NCBI RefSeq assembly: GCF_000263855.1 | Contig: NZ_AJWX01000028.1 | Span: 1-64,000, forward strand | Direction: 5' to 3' | DNA length: 64,000 nt | Source: Pseudomonas sp. M47T1 | Lineage (GTDB): Bacteria; Pseudomonadota; Gammaproteobacteria; Pseudomonadales; Pseudomonadaceae | Shown here: in pieces, positions 17,493 to 26,333 of the stretch | Layout: each line of letters opens with the position of its first letter | Position numbering within the stretch: the stretch's first letter is position 1 | Notes under the pieces: generated by a model | The model's input: the letters and a program-made list of their open reading frames with translations, nothing else | Database searches by the model: none | Told to the model about the DNA's origin: nothing | Program-made: the position numbers and the translations under genes

Positions 17493-18887
17493 ATGTCCAC
17501 CCCAGCCTCCCCCGACCGCGCCGCCCTGATCTCGGCGCGCATCGACCGCCTGCCCGCCGTGGCGACGTTGTGGAAGCTGGTGGCATTGCTATCCATCGGT
17601 GGCTTCTTCGAGCTATATGACCTGTTCCAGACCGCCTACATCAGCCCGGGCCTGATTCGCGACGGCATTTTTGCCGCCGGCAACCAGGGCGTGTTCGGGG
17701 TGTCCGACCAGGCGGCCTTCGCCTCGGCGACGTTTCTGGGCCTGTTTTTCGGCGCCAGCCTGCTTAGCCCCATTGCCGATCGGTTTGGTCGCCGGGCGAT
17801 TTTTACCTTCGCGCTGATCGGGTACACCGCGGCCACGTTGATCATGGGACTGCAAAGCAGTGCATTGGGCCTGATCGTGTGCCGCTTCTTCGTGGGGGTC
17901 GGCCTGGGCATCGAACTGGTGACCATCGACGCCTACCTGTCCGAACTGGTGCCCAAGCGTATGCGCAGCTCGGCGTTTGCGTTTGCCTTCTTCGTGCAGT
18001 TTTTGTCGGTGCCCGCCGTGGCGCTGATGTCCTGGTGGCTGGTGCCTCTGGCGCCCTTCGGGGTGTCTGGCTGGCGCTGGGTGGTGCTGGCCAGCGCACT
18101 GTTCGCGCTGATTATCTGGTGGCTGCGCTCGCGCCTGCCGGAGTCGCCCCGCTGGCTGGCGCAGCACGGCCGCCTTGACGAGGCCGAGTGCATCCTGGCG
18201 CCCATCGAAGCGCGCTGCGCCCGCGACCTGGGTCAACCATTGCCGGCAGCGCAGGCCGAGGCCGTGCCGGTTGAAGCACTGGGGCATTTTGGCGATATCT
18301 GGCAACCGCCCTACCGCCGCCGTGCGCTGATGCTAATTGTGTTCAACATCTTCCAGGCCATTGGCTTCTTCGGTTTCGGCAATTGGCTGCCGGCCCTGCT
18401 GTCCGGCCAGGGCGTGAGCATCACCCACAGCCTGGGCTACGCCTTCGTCATCACCTTGGCCTACCCACTGGGGCCACTGTTGTTTGTGCGCATCGCCAAC
18501 CGGTTCGAAAACAAGTGGCAGATCGTCGGTTCGGCCCTGGGCACCATGCTGTTCGGCACGCTGTTCGCCTTCCAGAGCAGCGCCGTGGGCCTGATTGTGT
18601 GCGGGGTGATGATCACCTTCTGCAATGCCTGGCTGACCTTCAGTTACCACTCGTACCAGAGCGAGATGTTTCCCACGCACATTCGCGCGCGAGCGGTGGG
18701 CTTCTGTTATTCGTTCAGCCGCCTGTCCACGGTGTTCAGCAGCCTGATGATCGGTTTCTTCCTGGAACACTTCGGCACCCCGGGCGTGCTGTCGTTCATT
18801 GTCAGCAGCATGCTGATCGTGACCTTGACCATCGGTGGCTTCGGCCCTAAAACCCGCAACCTGGCCCTGGAAGACATCGCTCATTGA
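17493..18887 (+). CDS. MFS transporter, metabolite:H+ symporter type
   Basis: The 464-aa protein has 12 predicted TM segments. The MFS motif A after TM2 is GASLLSPIADRFGRRAIF, and RLPESPRWL in the central loop is typical of the sugar-porter/MHS-like branch. The N-terminal 30 residues are hydrophilic. No good Shine-Dalgarno precedes the ATG; the frame and TM1 support this start. An amidase follows after a strong hairpin, hinting that the pair may handle one amide or nitrogen compound. The substrate is unknown. Confidence 0.87.
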   Translation: MSTPASPDRAALISARIDRLPAVATLWKLVALLSIGGFFELYDLFQTAYISPGLIRDGIFAAGNQGVFGVSDQAAFASATFLGLFFGASLLSPIADRFGRRAIFTFALIGYTAATLIMGLQSSALGLIVCRFFVGVGLGIELVTIDAYLSELVPKRMRSSAFAFAFFVQFLSVPAVALMSWWLVPLAPFGVSGWRWVVLASALFALIIWWLRSRLPESPRWLAQHGRLDEAECILAPIEARCARDLGQPLPAAQAEAVPVEALGHFGDIWQPPYRRRALMLIVFNIFQAIGFFGFGNWLPALLSGQGVSITHSLGYAFVITLAYPLGPLLFVRIANRFENKWQIVGSALGTMLFGTLFAFQSSAVGLIVCGVMITFCNAWLTFSYHSYQSEMFPTHIRARAVGFCYSFSRLSTVFSSLMIGFFLEHFGTPGVLSFIVSSMLIVTLTIGGFGPKTRNLALEDIAH

Positions 18888-18891
18888 CACA

Positions 18892-18928
18892 CCCCTCTAG
18901 CCGCAGCCTTTGGCAGCGGCTAGAGGGG
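18892..18928. terminator. Strong hairpin between the MFS and amidase genes
   Basis: Perfect 13-bp arms cccctctagccgc (18892-18904) and gcggctagagggg (18916-18928), with an inner gcc/ggc pair in the loop. There is no T-run, so it may work as a weak or Rho-assisted terminator or an RNA 3' stabiliser. It begins 4 nt after the MFS stop. Confidence 0.7.
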
Positions 18929-18973
18929 TGGGCTACCCTGAACGTTCAAGGCCACGTTCAGGGAGAGAGGGTG

Positions 18974-20371
18974 ATGACCGAACTGCATGATTTGCCGGCA
19001 ACGCAGCTGCTGACCCTGTTCGCCAGCAAAACGCTGTCGCCGCTGGAGTACTACCAGCACCTGGTGGACCACATTGGCCGCTGGGAACCGCATATCAATG
19101 CGCTGTGGAATTTCGACCCCCAGGCCGTGATGGAGCACGCGCGCGGGGCTACCGAGCGCTGGGCCCGGGGCTTGCCGCGCGGGCCGCTGGACGGTGTGCC
19201 GGTGACCATCAAGGAGTTGATCGCCACCCAGGGCCAGCCCATTCCCCTGGGCAGCGCCGCCACCGTGCTGCAACCGGCCGCCCGGGACGCCCCGCCCGCC
19301 GCACGGCTGCGTGAAGCCGGGGCCATTGTACTGGGCAAGACCACGGTGCCGGATTTCGGCATGCTGTCCTCGGGGCTGTCGAGTTTTCATGGCGTCACCC
19401 GCAACCCGTGGAACCTGGCCAGTAACCCCGGCGGGTCAAGTTCGGGGGCGGCAGCGGCGGCGGCGGCCGGGTACGGCCCGCTGCATGTGGGCACCGACAT
19501 CGGCGGTTCAATCCGCCTGCCCGCCGGCTGGTGCGGCCTGGTGGGGTTCAAGCCAACCCTGGGGCGCATCCCCATCGACCCGTATTACACCGGCCGCTGC
19601 GCCGGGCCCATGACTCGCACCCTGGACGACTGCGCCCTGCTGATGCGCTACCTGTCCTTGCCTGACAGCCGCGACGCCACCAGCCTGGCGCCCCAGGCCC
19701 TGGACTGGAAACTGGCGCCACCCTCGATGAGTGGCCTGCGCGTGGGCGTATTGCTGGACCCAGGCGTGGGCTTCACGCCGTCGGCGCGCACCTGTGCGCT
19801 GGTGGAGGCGGCCGCCAAACAGTTCCAGGCCCACGGCGCGCGCCTGCAAACCATCGCCCCGCTGATGGACCGCGCCCTGCTGGAAGGCATGGACCGCTTC
19901 TGGCGGGCCCGGCAATGGGCGGAATTGAGCGCCATGAGCGGCGAGCGCTTCGAGAAAGTGCTGCCCTACATTCGCGACTGGGCAGCGCCTGCGGCAGACA
20001 TGAGTGCAGTGCAGGCCGTGCAGGGCTTCCACCAGACCTTCGAAATGCGCCGCCGCGCCGCCGCGGTGTTCGACGAGGTGGACCTGCTGCTGTGCCCCAC
20101 CAACCAGGTGGACACCTTCCCCGCCGACTGGCCCTCACCGGGCAATGACCCACAAAAGCCTTTCGAGCATATTGTGTTCACCCTGCCATGGAACATGGGC
20201 GAACAACCGGCGCTGTCGATCAATTGCGGTTTCACCGAACAAGGCATGCCGGTAGGTTTGCAAATGGTGGGCCCGCGCTTCGCTGATGAATGGCTGCTGC
20301 AAATGGGCAAGTGGTACGAGGGCGTGCGCGGCGAAATGCCGGCGTGGCCCCGCCCTGCGCTATACCCGTAG
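18974..20371 (+). CDS. Amidase signature family hydrolase
   Basis: The 465-aa enzyme has the Ser-cisSer-Lys triad of the family: K80 (VTIKELIA), S155/S156 in NPGGSSSGAAAA, and nucleophile S179 in TDIGGSIRLPA. Members hydrolyse aliphatic or aromatic amides or related C-N bonds. The ATG at 18974 follows GGGAGAGAGG; a longer frame starts at 18884 inside the MFS stop and runs through the hairpin, so I reject it. The substrate is unknown. A class B REP pair begins at its stop codon. Confidence 0.9.
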   Translation: MTELHDLPATQLLTLFASKTLSPLEYYQHLVDHIGRWEPHINALWNFDPQAVMEHARGATERWARGLPRGPLDGVPVTIKELIATQGQPIPLGSAATVLQPAARDAPPAARLREAGAIVLGKTTVPDFGMLSSGLSSFHGVTRNPWNLASNPGGSSSGAAAAAAAGYGPLHVGTDIGGSIRLPAGWCGLVGFKPTLGRIPIDPYYTGRCAGPMTRTLDDCALLMRYLSLPDSRDATSLAPQALDWKLAPPSMSGLRVGVLLDPGVGFTPSARTCALVEAAAKQFQAHGARLQTIAPLMDRALLEGMDRFWRARQWAELSAMSGERFEKVLPYIRDWAAPAADMSAVQAVQGFHQTFEMRRRAAAVFDEVDLLLCPTNQVDTFPADWPSPGNDPQKPFEHIVFTLPWNMGEQPALSINCGFTEQGMPVGLQMVGPRFADEWLLQMGKWYEGVRGEMPAWPRPALYP

Positions 20372-20456
20372 GGGCTGCCGCAGGCTGCGAAGGCCCGCAC
20401 CGCGGGCCCGCGTTCGGCATGACACCGCCCAAGCGCAGCCTGGCGGCAGCGCCTAC
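20368..20456. repeat. Class B REP pair
   Basis: Inverted arms gtaggggctgccgcaggctg (from 20368) and cagcctggcggcagcgcctac (ending 20456). The left arm overlaps the amidase stop codon region. It separates the amidase and the chemoreceptor gene, which converge here. Confidence 0.8.
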
Positions 20457-20467
20457 AAGGGAGGATT

Positions 20468-21787
20468 TCAATGCAGTTGCAAGGTCGAGTTGATCTGGCT
20501 GATGGCGTCCACCACGTGCCGTGAGCCTTCCTGGATTTCCAGGATCACCTCACCCGCCTCGTTGGCCAATTCCACCCCCAGCCCCGTGCGGCTGAGGCTC
20601 GATTGCATGCTGGCCACCGCACTCAGGGACAAGTGCTGGTTCTGGCGCACCACATCGACGATCTCAACCGTGGCCTGGCTGGTACGGGCCGCCAACGTGC
20701 GCACTTCATCGGCCACCACGGCAAAACCACGGCCGTGCTCACCAGCGCGGGCGGCTTCGATGGCCGCATTGAGGGCCAGCAGGTTGGTCTGGTCGGCGAT
20801 GCCGCGGATGGTCTGCACGATCTTGCCAATGCTTTCCGACTGGCGGTTCACCGCATCGATGCTGCGCGCCGCCTCGTTGAGGTCGTTGGATATTTCCTTG
20901 ATCACGTCCACCGTCTGGCGCACCACGCTGGAGCCCTTCTGCGCACAGGCATCGTTCTGCACCGAGGTGGCGTGGGCGGCCTCGGCGGCGGACTGCTGGG
21001 TATTGATTTGCGAGGTGATGTCGCTAGCGAACTTCACCACTTTGTACAGGCGGCCGTGGGGATCGAAAATCGGGTTGTAGGAGGCTTCCAGAAACACCAC
21101 GCGGCCATGCTTGTCGACCCGCTCGAAGCGGTGCGAGTGGTACTCGCCACGATTCAATGAAGCCCAGAAGGCCTTGTAGCCAGGCGACTCAGCCTCGGCG
21201 CGGGTGCAGAACAGGCTATGATGCTGGCCCACCACCTCGTTGAGCGAGTAGTGCATGGCCTGCAGAAAATTGTCGTTGGCGACAATCACGCGTCCGTCCG
21301 GGCTGAACTCGATCACCGCCATGGAGCGCCCGATGGCCTTGAGTTTGCTTTCGCTTTCGTGTTCCTCATGCACCCGATCGGAGATGTCGGCGGCTACCTT
21401 GATCACGCTGCGCACCTCACGGTTGGGCCCCAGCACGGGCATGTAGCTGGCTTCGAGCCACACTTCGCGACCGCTCTTGTCCAAGCGTTCGAAGGTGCCG
21501 CTCAGGGCCTCTGCGCGTTGCAGCGCCTGCCACATCTGCAGGTATTCCTGGCTTTTGTGGAAACCGTCCGCGCAGAACAGGCGATGATGCTTGCCACGAA
21601 TCTCATCCACGGCATAACCCATGGTTTTGCAGAAGTTGCTGTTGGCATCGAGGATCAACCCCTCGGGGCTGAACTCGATCATGGCCATGGAACGGCTGAT
21701 GGCGGCCAGGCGAGCATTGGCTATTTCCAATTCAGTGGACAGGCGAGCAATTTCCGCCAGATCGGCCTTGCGGTGGGAGTCAAACAT
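20468..21787 (-). CDS. Cytoplasmic double-PAS methyl-accepting chemotaxis protein, BdlA-like
   Basis: The 439-aa protein has no TM segments. Two consecutive PAS domains (about residues 25-145 and 148-265) share the repeated motif 'SMAxIEFSPxG...N.NF..AM.Y...E..G.HH.LFC'. A short MCP signalling domain follows, with the conserved hairpin tip IRGIADQTNLLALNAAIEAA and GRGFAVVADEVRTLAARTS. This layout is that of BdlA, the P. aeruginosa biofilm-dispersal receptor. PAS repeats of this type often bind heme or FAD for redox sensing; which one is not visible. The start at 21787 fits the BdlA length; the frame is open further upstream. Confidence 0.88.
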   Translation of the reverse strand: MFDSHRKADLAEIARLSTELEIANARLAAISRSMAMIEFSPEGLILDANSNFCKTMGYAVDEIRGKHHRLFCADGFHKSQEYLQMWQALQRAEALSGTFERLDKSGREVWLEASYMPVLGPNREVRSVIKVAADISDRVHEEHESESKLKAIGRSMAVIEFSPDGRVIVANDNFLQAMHYSLNEVVGQHHSLFCTRAEAESPGYKAFWASLNRGEYHSHRFERVDKHGRVVFLEASYNPIFDPHGRLYKVVKFASDITSQINTQQSAAEAAHATSVQNDACAQKGSSVVRQTVDVIKEISNDLNEAARSIDAVNRQSESIGKIVQTIRGIADQTNLLALNAAIEAARAGEHGRGFAVVADEVRTLAARTSQATVEIVDVVRQNQHLSLSAVASMQSSLSRTGLGVELANEAGEVILEIQEGSRHVVDAISQINSTLQLH

Positions 21788-21875
21788 GGTGTCGAAGACC
21801 TCAAGCGTCACGTTACTGTTAACAGCAGAAACAACGCACTTCGGGGCACGACGGATGGAATGGGGGTGCAACATT

Positions 21876-21967
21876 CCCTGTGCAGGTGGTTCAACAGCAG
21901 AGCATAGCCAGCGCGCTGGCGCTTGCAAGCAAACGCCAGCAACGTGCTGAACCACAACCCTGCAGGG
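21876..21967. repeat. Long imperfect inverted repeat upstream of the chemoreceptor
   Basis: Bases 21876-21899 (ccctg..tgcagg..tggttcaacagca) pair imperfectly with 21945-21967 (tgctgaaccac..cctgcaggg). A second dyad, gccagcgcgctggc, lies inside. It occupies the 217-nt gap between the chemoreceptor start and the gluconate regulator stop, both read on the minus strand. It could be the 3' end structure of the regulator mRNA, a degenerate REP unit, or a small RNA. Confidence 0.45.
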
Positions 21968-22004
21968 GCGGACTGTGTCCACTCCTACAGGCTTTACGCA
22001 AGGC

Positions 22005-23021
22005 TTAGCTTTCGCGCACAACCAACTCAAAACCCAGGTCCTGGGTGGGCTGCGCAGCGGGCTTGCCGTCCAGCAGGCCCAGCAGCAATTGCGCAGCCTG
22101 GCGGCCGATGGCAGCGCGCGGGGTGCGGATAGACGTCAGGCGCGGCACCAGGTGCGCCGAGGCCGGCAGGTCATTGAAGCCAACCATGGCCACCTGCTCG
22201 GGGATCTTCAGGCCCTGGCGCGAGGCCTCCAGGATCGCGCCCTGGGCCAGGTCGTCGTTGCAGAAGAAAATGCCGTCGACGTCCGGGTGGCGGCGTAGCA
22301 GGTCGTTGAACAGCTCGCCGCCCAGGCCGATGGAGGACGGCATGGGCGCCATCAATTGCAGCGCCGGGTCAAAGCACCCCGCCGCCTGCAACGCCTGGCG
22401 AAAGCCATCGCCACGCTGCAATACCCGCGGGTCCAGTTGCGCGGCCACATAGGCCAGGCGCTTGCGCCCACGGCTCAGTAAATGGCGAGCGGCAACTGCG
22501 CCGGCGTGCTCCTGGGAAAAACCTACCGAGGCAATCCCCGGTGTGCTGTTGAGCTCCATCATGTGCACGCAGGGCACTGCGCTGGCCGCCAGCATGCGCC
22601 GCGAGGCCTCGGTGCGCTCGAAGCCGGTCAGCAGCAACCCCCGCGGCTGGTAGGCCAGATAGTTGCGAATCAGGTTTTCTTCTTCATTGATGTCGTAGTG
22701 GGAGTTGCCGATCAGCACCTCCAGCCCCCGCGGCCGCATCACGTCATGGATGGCTTCCAGGGTGTCGATGAACAGCTGGTTGGACAACGACGGGATCAAC
22801 ACCACGATGGACTGGCTTTGCGCTGAGGCCAGCGCACGCGCCGCAGGGTTGGCCACATAACCCAGCTGCAGGGCGGCCTCGTGCACTTTCATGGCCAGTT
22901 GCGGGGCCACGGTGGTAACGCCTCGCAGGGCACGGGATGCGGTAATGGGAGAAACGCCGGACAGCCGGGCGACTTCGGAAAGCGTCGGGCGACCGGTAGT
23001 GCGGGAGCCGGTGCGGGTCAT
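22005..23021 (-). CDS. gnuR: LacI-family gluconate repressor
   Basis: The 338-aa regulator has an N-terminal LacI HTH (TLSEVARLSGVSPITASRALRG, about residues 14-35), the hinge 'AARALASAQSQSIVVLIPSLSN' and a periplasmic-binding-like effector domain ending in SIRTPRAAIGRQAAQLLLG. It is divergent from the gluconokinase gene and close to the gluconate permease, so it is almost certainly the GntR/GnuR repressor, released by gluconate or 6-phosphogluconate. The ATG at 23021 puts the HTH at the usual place. A candidate operator lies 44 bp upstream, consistent with autoregulation. Confidence 0.92.
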   Translation of the reverse strand: MTRTGSRTTGRPTLSEVARLSGVSPITASRALRGVTTVAPQLAMKVHEAALQLGYVANPAARALASAQSQSIVVLIPSLSNQLFIDTLEAIHDVMRPRGLEVLIGNSHYDINEEENLIRNYLAYQPRGLLLTGFERTEASRRMLAASAVPCVHMMELNSTPGIASVGFSQEHAGAVAARHLLSRGRKRLAYVAAQLDPRVLQRGDGFRQALQAAGCFDPALQLMAPMPSSIGLGGELFNDLLRRHPDVDGIFFCNDDLAQGAILEASRQGLKIPEQVAMVGFNDLPASAHLVPRLTSIRTPRAAIGRQAAQLLLGLLDGKPAAQPTQDLGFELVVRES

Positions 23022-23064
23022 GGGTCTTATTGTTTTCGACTTGCCATTAATAGGGGTGGCGGCT

Positions 23065-23082
23065 AAGGTAGCGCTGTCTTTA
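23065..23082. promoter_or_regulatory. Candidate gluconate-repressor operator 1
   Basis: AAGGTAGCGCTGTCTTTA lies between gnuR and gnuK. Its 14-bp core GGTAGCGCTGTCTT recurs exactly, inverted, before the gluconate permease. It fits the AAG-N-TAGCGCT part of the GntR site reported in P. aeruginosa, as I recall it. A possible gnuR -10 (TATTAAT on the minus strand) lies about 15-20 bp away. Confidence 0.75.
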
Positions 23083-23229
23083 GCACAGGGCAATGATGAA
23101 ATTATTTCATCAAGTGCAACTCCCAGGGCAAAGGCTGCTCAAAACATATCAATAAGATCAGGGCGCAGTCGCCGCTGGGGTAGCCTTTCCAAGGACCTCC
23201 TGCACGCGCTGTTCCTGCAGGAGATACCG

Positions 23230-23778
23230 ATGGTTTTCCCTCTTTCCGCAATCGTGGTGATGGGTGTTGCGGGCTGCGGCAAGAGCAGCGTCGGCGATGC
23301 CATCAGTCATCGCAGCGGAGGTCGCCTGATTGAAGGTGACGTGTTCCACCCTGCCGCCAATATCGAAAAAATGTCTGCTGGTATTCCCCTCAACGACGAC
23401 GACCGCGCCGGCTGGCTGACCCGCCTCGGCGAGGAAATGAGTGCGTGCGTGGCCAGTGGCGAGCGCGCCATCCTGACCTGCTCGGCGCTCAAGCAAGCCT
23501 ACCGCGACAAACTGCGTGCTGCCGTGCCGAACCTGGGCTTCGTGTTTCTGGAGCTGACGCGCGAGGAAGCGGCTGACCGCGTTTCCCACCGCCCCGATCA
23601 TTTCATGCCCGCCAGCCTGATCGACAGCCAGTTCGCCACCCTGGAAAACCCTACGGGTGAAGTACTGACCCTGCCATTGGACGCGACGTTGCCTATCGCT
23701 ACCCTGGCCGAGAAAGTCGACGCCTGGCTGCACAACCACGACCACGATCAAGACGCTTCGCTGCCGCAATCGGCCTGA
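23230..23778 (+). CDS. gnuK: Gluconokinase
   Basis: The 182-aa kinase phosphorylates gluconate to 6-phosphogluconate, feeding the Entner-Doudoroff pathway. The P-loop is GVAGCGKSS (residues 12-20). GntK features follow: EGDVFHPAANIEKMSAGIPLNDDDRAGWL, spanning about residues 37-66, then LTCSALKQAYRD and SHRPDHFMPASLIDSQFATLE (in part). AGGAGA precedes the ATG at 23230. The C-terminus adds a His/Asp-rich tail (HNHDHDQD). It is divergent from gnuR and upstream of gntT, 74 nt apart with its own operator. Confidence 0.95.
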   Translation: MVFPLSAIVVMGVAGCGKSSVGDAISHRSGGRLIEGDVFHPAANIEKMSAGIPLNDDDRAGWLTRLGEEMSACVASGERAILTCSALKQAYRDKLRAAVPNLGFVFLELTREEAADRVSHRPDHFMPASLIDSQFATLENPTGEVLTLPLDATLPIATLAEKVDAWLHNHDHDQDASLPQSA

Positions 23779-23794
23779 TTTCATGAGCCCGAAC

Positions 23795-23819
23795 AAGACA
23801 GCGCTACCTCAACTAATAT
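23795..23819 (+). promoter_or_regulatory. Candidate gluconate-repressor operator 2 and gntT promoter
   Basis: AAGACAGCGCTACC (23795-23808) is the exact reverse complement of the operator 1 core. A -10-like TAATAT follows at 23814-23819, so a bound repressor would sit between -35 and -10 and block RNA polymerase. The permease ATG is 34 nt further on, with AAGAGG as ribosome binding site. Confidence 0.75.
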
Positions 23820-23852
23820 TGCTCCGACCACAACAAGAAGAGGCATACCCCG

Positions 23853-25205
23853 ATGCTGGGTCTACCGACTAACACTTACTTGCTGCTCGACGCCCTGATC
23901 ACCATCATCGGCCTCGTATTGCTGATCACCAAGTTCAAGGTTCACCCCTTTGTGGCGCTGACCATCGCCTCGGGTTTCCTGGGCCTGACCTCCGGCATGC
24001 CGGTGGCCAAAGTCATGGCGTCCTTCCAGAATGGCTTCGGTGGCGTGCTGGGTTTTGTCGGTATCGTGCTGGCCCTGGGCACCATGCTCGGCAAGCTGAT
24101 GGCCGACTCTGGCGGCGCTGACCAGATCGCGCAAACGTTGATCCGCGCGTTCGGCAAGCGCAATGTGCACTGGGCCATGATGTGCTCGGCGTTCCTGGTG
24201 GGTATCCCGCTGTTCTTCGAAATAGGCTTCGTGCTGCTGATTCCACTGGTGTTCATCGTGGCCCGTCGTTCCGGCGTGTCGTTGGTGAAGATCGGTATTC
24301 CGCTGCTGGCCGGCCTGTCCGTGGTACACGGCCTGGTGCCGCCACACCCGGGGCCGTTGCTGGCCATCGGCGTGTTCAAGGCTGACATCGGCAAGACCAT
24401 CTTCTACGGCCTGATCGTCGGCCTGCCGACCGCCATCATCGCCGGCCCACTGTTTGGCGCCTTCATTTCCAAGTACGTGCCGGGCAATCCATCCACCGAA
24501 CTGATGGACCAGATTGCCAAGGAATCCCAGCACGAGAACCTGCCCAGCTTCAGCGTGACCCTGATCACCGTGCTGCTGCCGGTATTCCTGATGCTGCTGA
24601 AGACCTTTGCCGATGTGTTCGTGCCGGCTGACCATGTCTTCCGTCAGTGGATGGACCTGATCGGTCACCCGATCACCGCCCTGCTGGCCGCCCTGTTGCT
24701 GGCCTTCTACACCTTCGGCTATGCCCGTGGCTTCGACCGCACCAAGATCATGAAGCTGCTGGACCAGAGCCTGGCACCGACTGCTGCGATCATTCTGATC
24801 GTGGGCGCCGGTGGCGGCTTCAAACAAATGCTGGTGGACACCGGTGTGGGCAACGTGATCGGTGAAATGGCCGTGCAGGCCCACGTATCGCCGATCCTGC
24901 TGGCCTGGCTGGTGGCGGCGGTGATCCGCATCGCTACCGGTTCGGCTACCGTGGCCACCATCACCGGTGCCGGTATCGTTGCACCGGTGGTGGACATGAT
25001 CCCGGGTGTGCCGCGCGAATTACTGGTGCTGGCCGCCGGTGCCGGTTCCGTGATTCTGTCCCACGTCAACGACGCCGGCTTTTGGCTGGTGAAGCAATAC
25101 TTCAACATGACCGTGGCCGAGACCTTCAAGACCTGGAGCATGATGGAAACCATCCTCTCCGTGGTCGCGCTGGCCTTCATCATGCTGTTGTCGCTGGTGG
25201 TATAA
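23853..25205 (+). CDS. gntT: Gluconate:H+ symporter, GntP family
   Basis: The 450-aa inner-membrane permease has about 12-14 TM segments. GntP-family signatures include 'ALGTMLGKLMADSGGADQIA', 'GIPLFFEIGFVLLIPL', 'HGLVPPHPGPL' and the C-terminal 'GSATVATITGAGIVAP' with 'SHVNDAGFWLVKQYF'. It imports gluconate for GnuK. A promoter with a gluconate-repressor operator precedes it and a bidirectional hairpin follows directly. Confidence 0.95.
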   Translation: MLGLPTNTYLLLDALITIIGLVLLITKFKVHPFVALTIASGFLGLTSGMPVAKVMASFQNGFGGVLGFVGIVLALGTMLGKLMADSGGADQIAQTLIRAFGKRNVHWAMMCSAFLVGIPLFFEIGFVLLIPLVFIVARRSGVSLVKIGIPLLAGLSVVHGLVPPHPGPLLAIGVFKADIGKTIFYGLIVGLPTAIIAGPLFGAFISKYVPGNPSTELMDQIAKESQHENLPSFSVTLITVLLPVFLMLLKTFADVFVPADHVFRQWMDLIGHPITALLAALLLAFYTFGYARGFDRTKIMKLLDQSLAPTAAIILIVGAGGGFKQMLVDTGVGNVIGEMAVQAHVSPILLAWLVAAVIRIATGSATVATITGAGIVAPVVDMIPGVPRELLVLAAGAGSVILSHVNDAGFWLVKQYFNMTVAETFKTWSMMETILSVVALAFIMLLSLVV

Positions 25206-25241
25206 CCTTTGCGGGGGCGGGCTCTGCCCGCTCCCGCAAGG
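25206..25241. terminator. Bidirectional hairpin between gntT and the threonine dehydratase
   Basis: Arms ccTTTGCGGGggcgggc (25206-25222) and gcccgctCCCGCAAGG (25226-25241) form a long GC stem with loop tct; it is a single class A REP unit. It starts at the gntT stop and ends next to the stop of the convergent gene, so it probably terminates both. Confidence 0.8.
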
Positions 25242-26252
25242 CTAAATGGCCTCCCAAGTAGCGCAGCGCACCGCCCTTTGGGCAAAATCCCCCAGCCGAT
25301 CAAAACTCACATTCGCCCCTGAATCAATCGCCACCAGCGTCTGCCCGCGCACCCCGCGCGTGGCCACCCAACGCTTGATCCCCGCCACCGCCAGCGCACC
25401 CGAAGGTTCGGTGATGGAACGGGTATCGTCATAGATATCCTTGATCGCGGCCCCCAGTTCGTCGTTGCTGACCGTGATCACCTCGTCCACCCACTGCCGG
25501 CAAATGTCGAAGCAATGGGCGCCGATCTGCGCCACGGCCACACCCTCTGCAAAGGTATCAACCTGGCCCAGCACCACCCGTTCACCTGCCGCCATGGCCG
25601 CCTGCAAACAGTTGGAACCTTCGGATTCGACACCCATCACGCGCACGTCCGGGCGTAGGTATTTGACGTAGGCAGCAATGCCGGCAATCAGCCCGCCACC
25701 GCCTACCGGCACGAAGATGGCGTCCAGCGCACCGGGCTGTTGGCGCAGGATCTCCATGGCCACGGTGCCTTGGCCGGCGATCACGTCGGGGTCATCGAAC
25801 GGCGGCACGAAGGTCAGGCCGCCCTTGGCCAGTTCCAGCGCGTGCGCCAGTGCCTGGGGGAAGGCCGCACCGTGCAGCACCGCCTTGCCACCGCGCGACA
25901 GCACACCGTCGATTTTCAACTGGGGCGTGGTTTCGGGCATGACGATGGTCGCCGCCACGCCCAGCTCCCGCGCCGCCAGCGCCACGCCCTGGGCGTGGTT
26001 GCCCGCAGACGCGGTGACCACCCCCGCCGCGCGCTCGGCAGGGCTCAACTGGGCCAGCTTGTTGCAGGCGCCGCGAATCTTGAACGAGAACGTAGGCTGC
26101 AAGTCTTCGCGCTTGAGCAGAATGTGGTTGCCCAGGCGCTGCGACAAGGCCAGGGCCGGTTGCAGCGGGGTTTCTATAGCCAGGTCGTATACCCGGGCAT
26201 CCAGGGTCTTGCGCGCGTACCAGGCAAGCCGGGCGGTGTGGTCGTCACTCAT
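25242..26252 (-). CDS. ilvA: Threonine dehydratase (ammonia-lyase), catalytic domain only
   Basis: The 336-aa PLP enzyme converts threonine to 2-oxobutanoate and ammonia, the first step toward isoleucine. The PLP lysine is K58 in FSFKIRGA; SAGNHAQG and the phosphate loop GGGGLIAG are present. It ends right after SGANVSFDRLGDF, where full-length IlvA continues into two ACT-like regulatory domains, so allosteric isoleucine control should be absent. CGGAG precedes the ATG. Upstream is an apparent attenuator with an Ile-codon leader, which suggests a biosynthetic role controlled at the RNA level. The alternative is a catabolic threonine/serine deaminase. The symbol refers to family, not proven function. 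Confidence 0.88.
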   Translation of the reverse strand: MSDDHTARLAWYARKTLDARVYDLAIETPLQPALALSQRLGNHILLKREDLQPTFSFKIRGACNKLAQLSPAERAAGVVTASAGNHAQGVALAARELGVAATIVMPETTPQLKIDGVLSRGGKAVLHGAAFPQALAHALELAKGGLTFVPPFDDPDVIAGQGTVAMEILRQQPGALDAIFVPVGGGGLIAGIAAYVKYLRPDVRVMGVESEGSNCLQAAMAAGERVVLGQVDTFAEGVAVAQIGAHCFDICRQWVDEVITVSNDELGAAIKDIYDDTRSITEPSGALAVAGIKRWVATRGVRGQTLVAIDSGANVSFDRLGDFAQRAVRCATWEAI

Positions 26253-26289
26253 GGGGTGGTCTCCGTACTGGTCGGAGCCCTGGTGACGT

Positions 26290-26318
26290 TCAAGAAAAAC
26301 CCGCCACGAGGGCGGGTT
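26290..26318 (-). terminator. Attenuator terminator upstream of the threonine dehydratase
   Basis: On the minus strand AACCCGCC (26311-26318), loop CTCGT, GGCGGGTT (26298-26305), then TTTCTT. This is a canonical intrinsic terminator located between the leader peptide stop and the structural gene start (26252), so transcription must read through it. Confidence 0.88.
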
Positions 26319-26333
26319 CGGTGCAGCTGCCAG

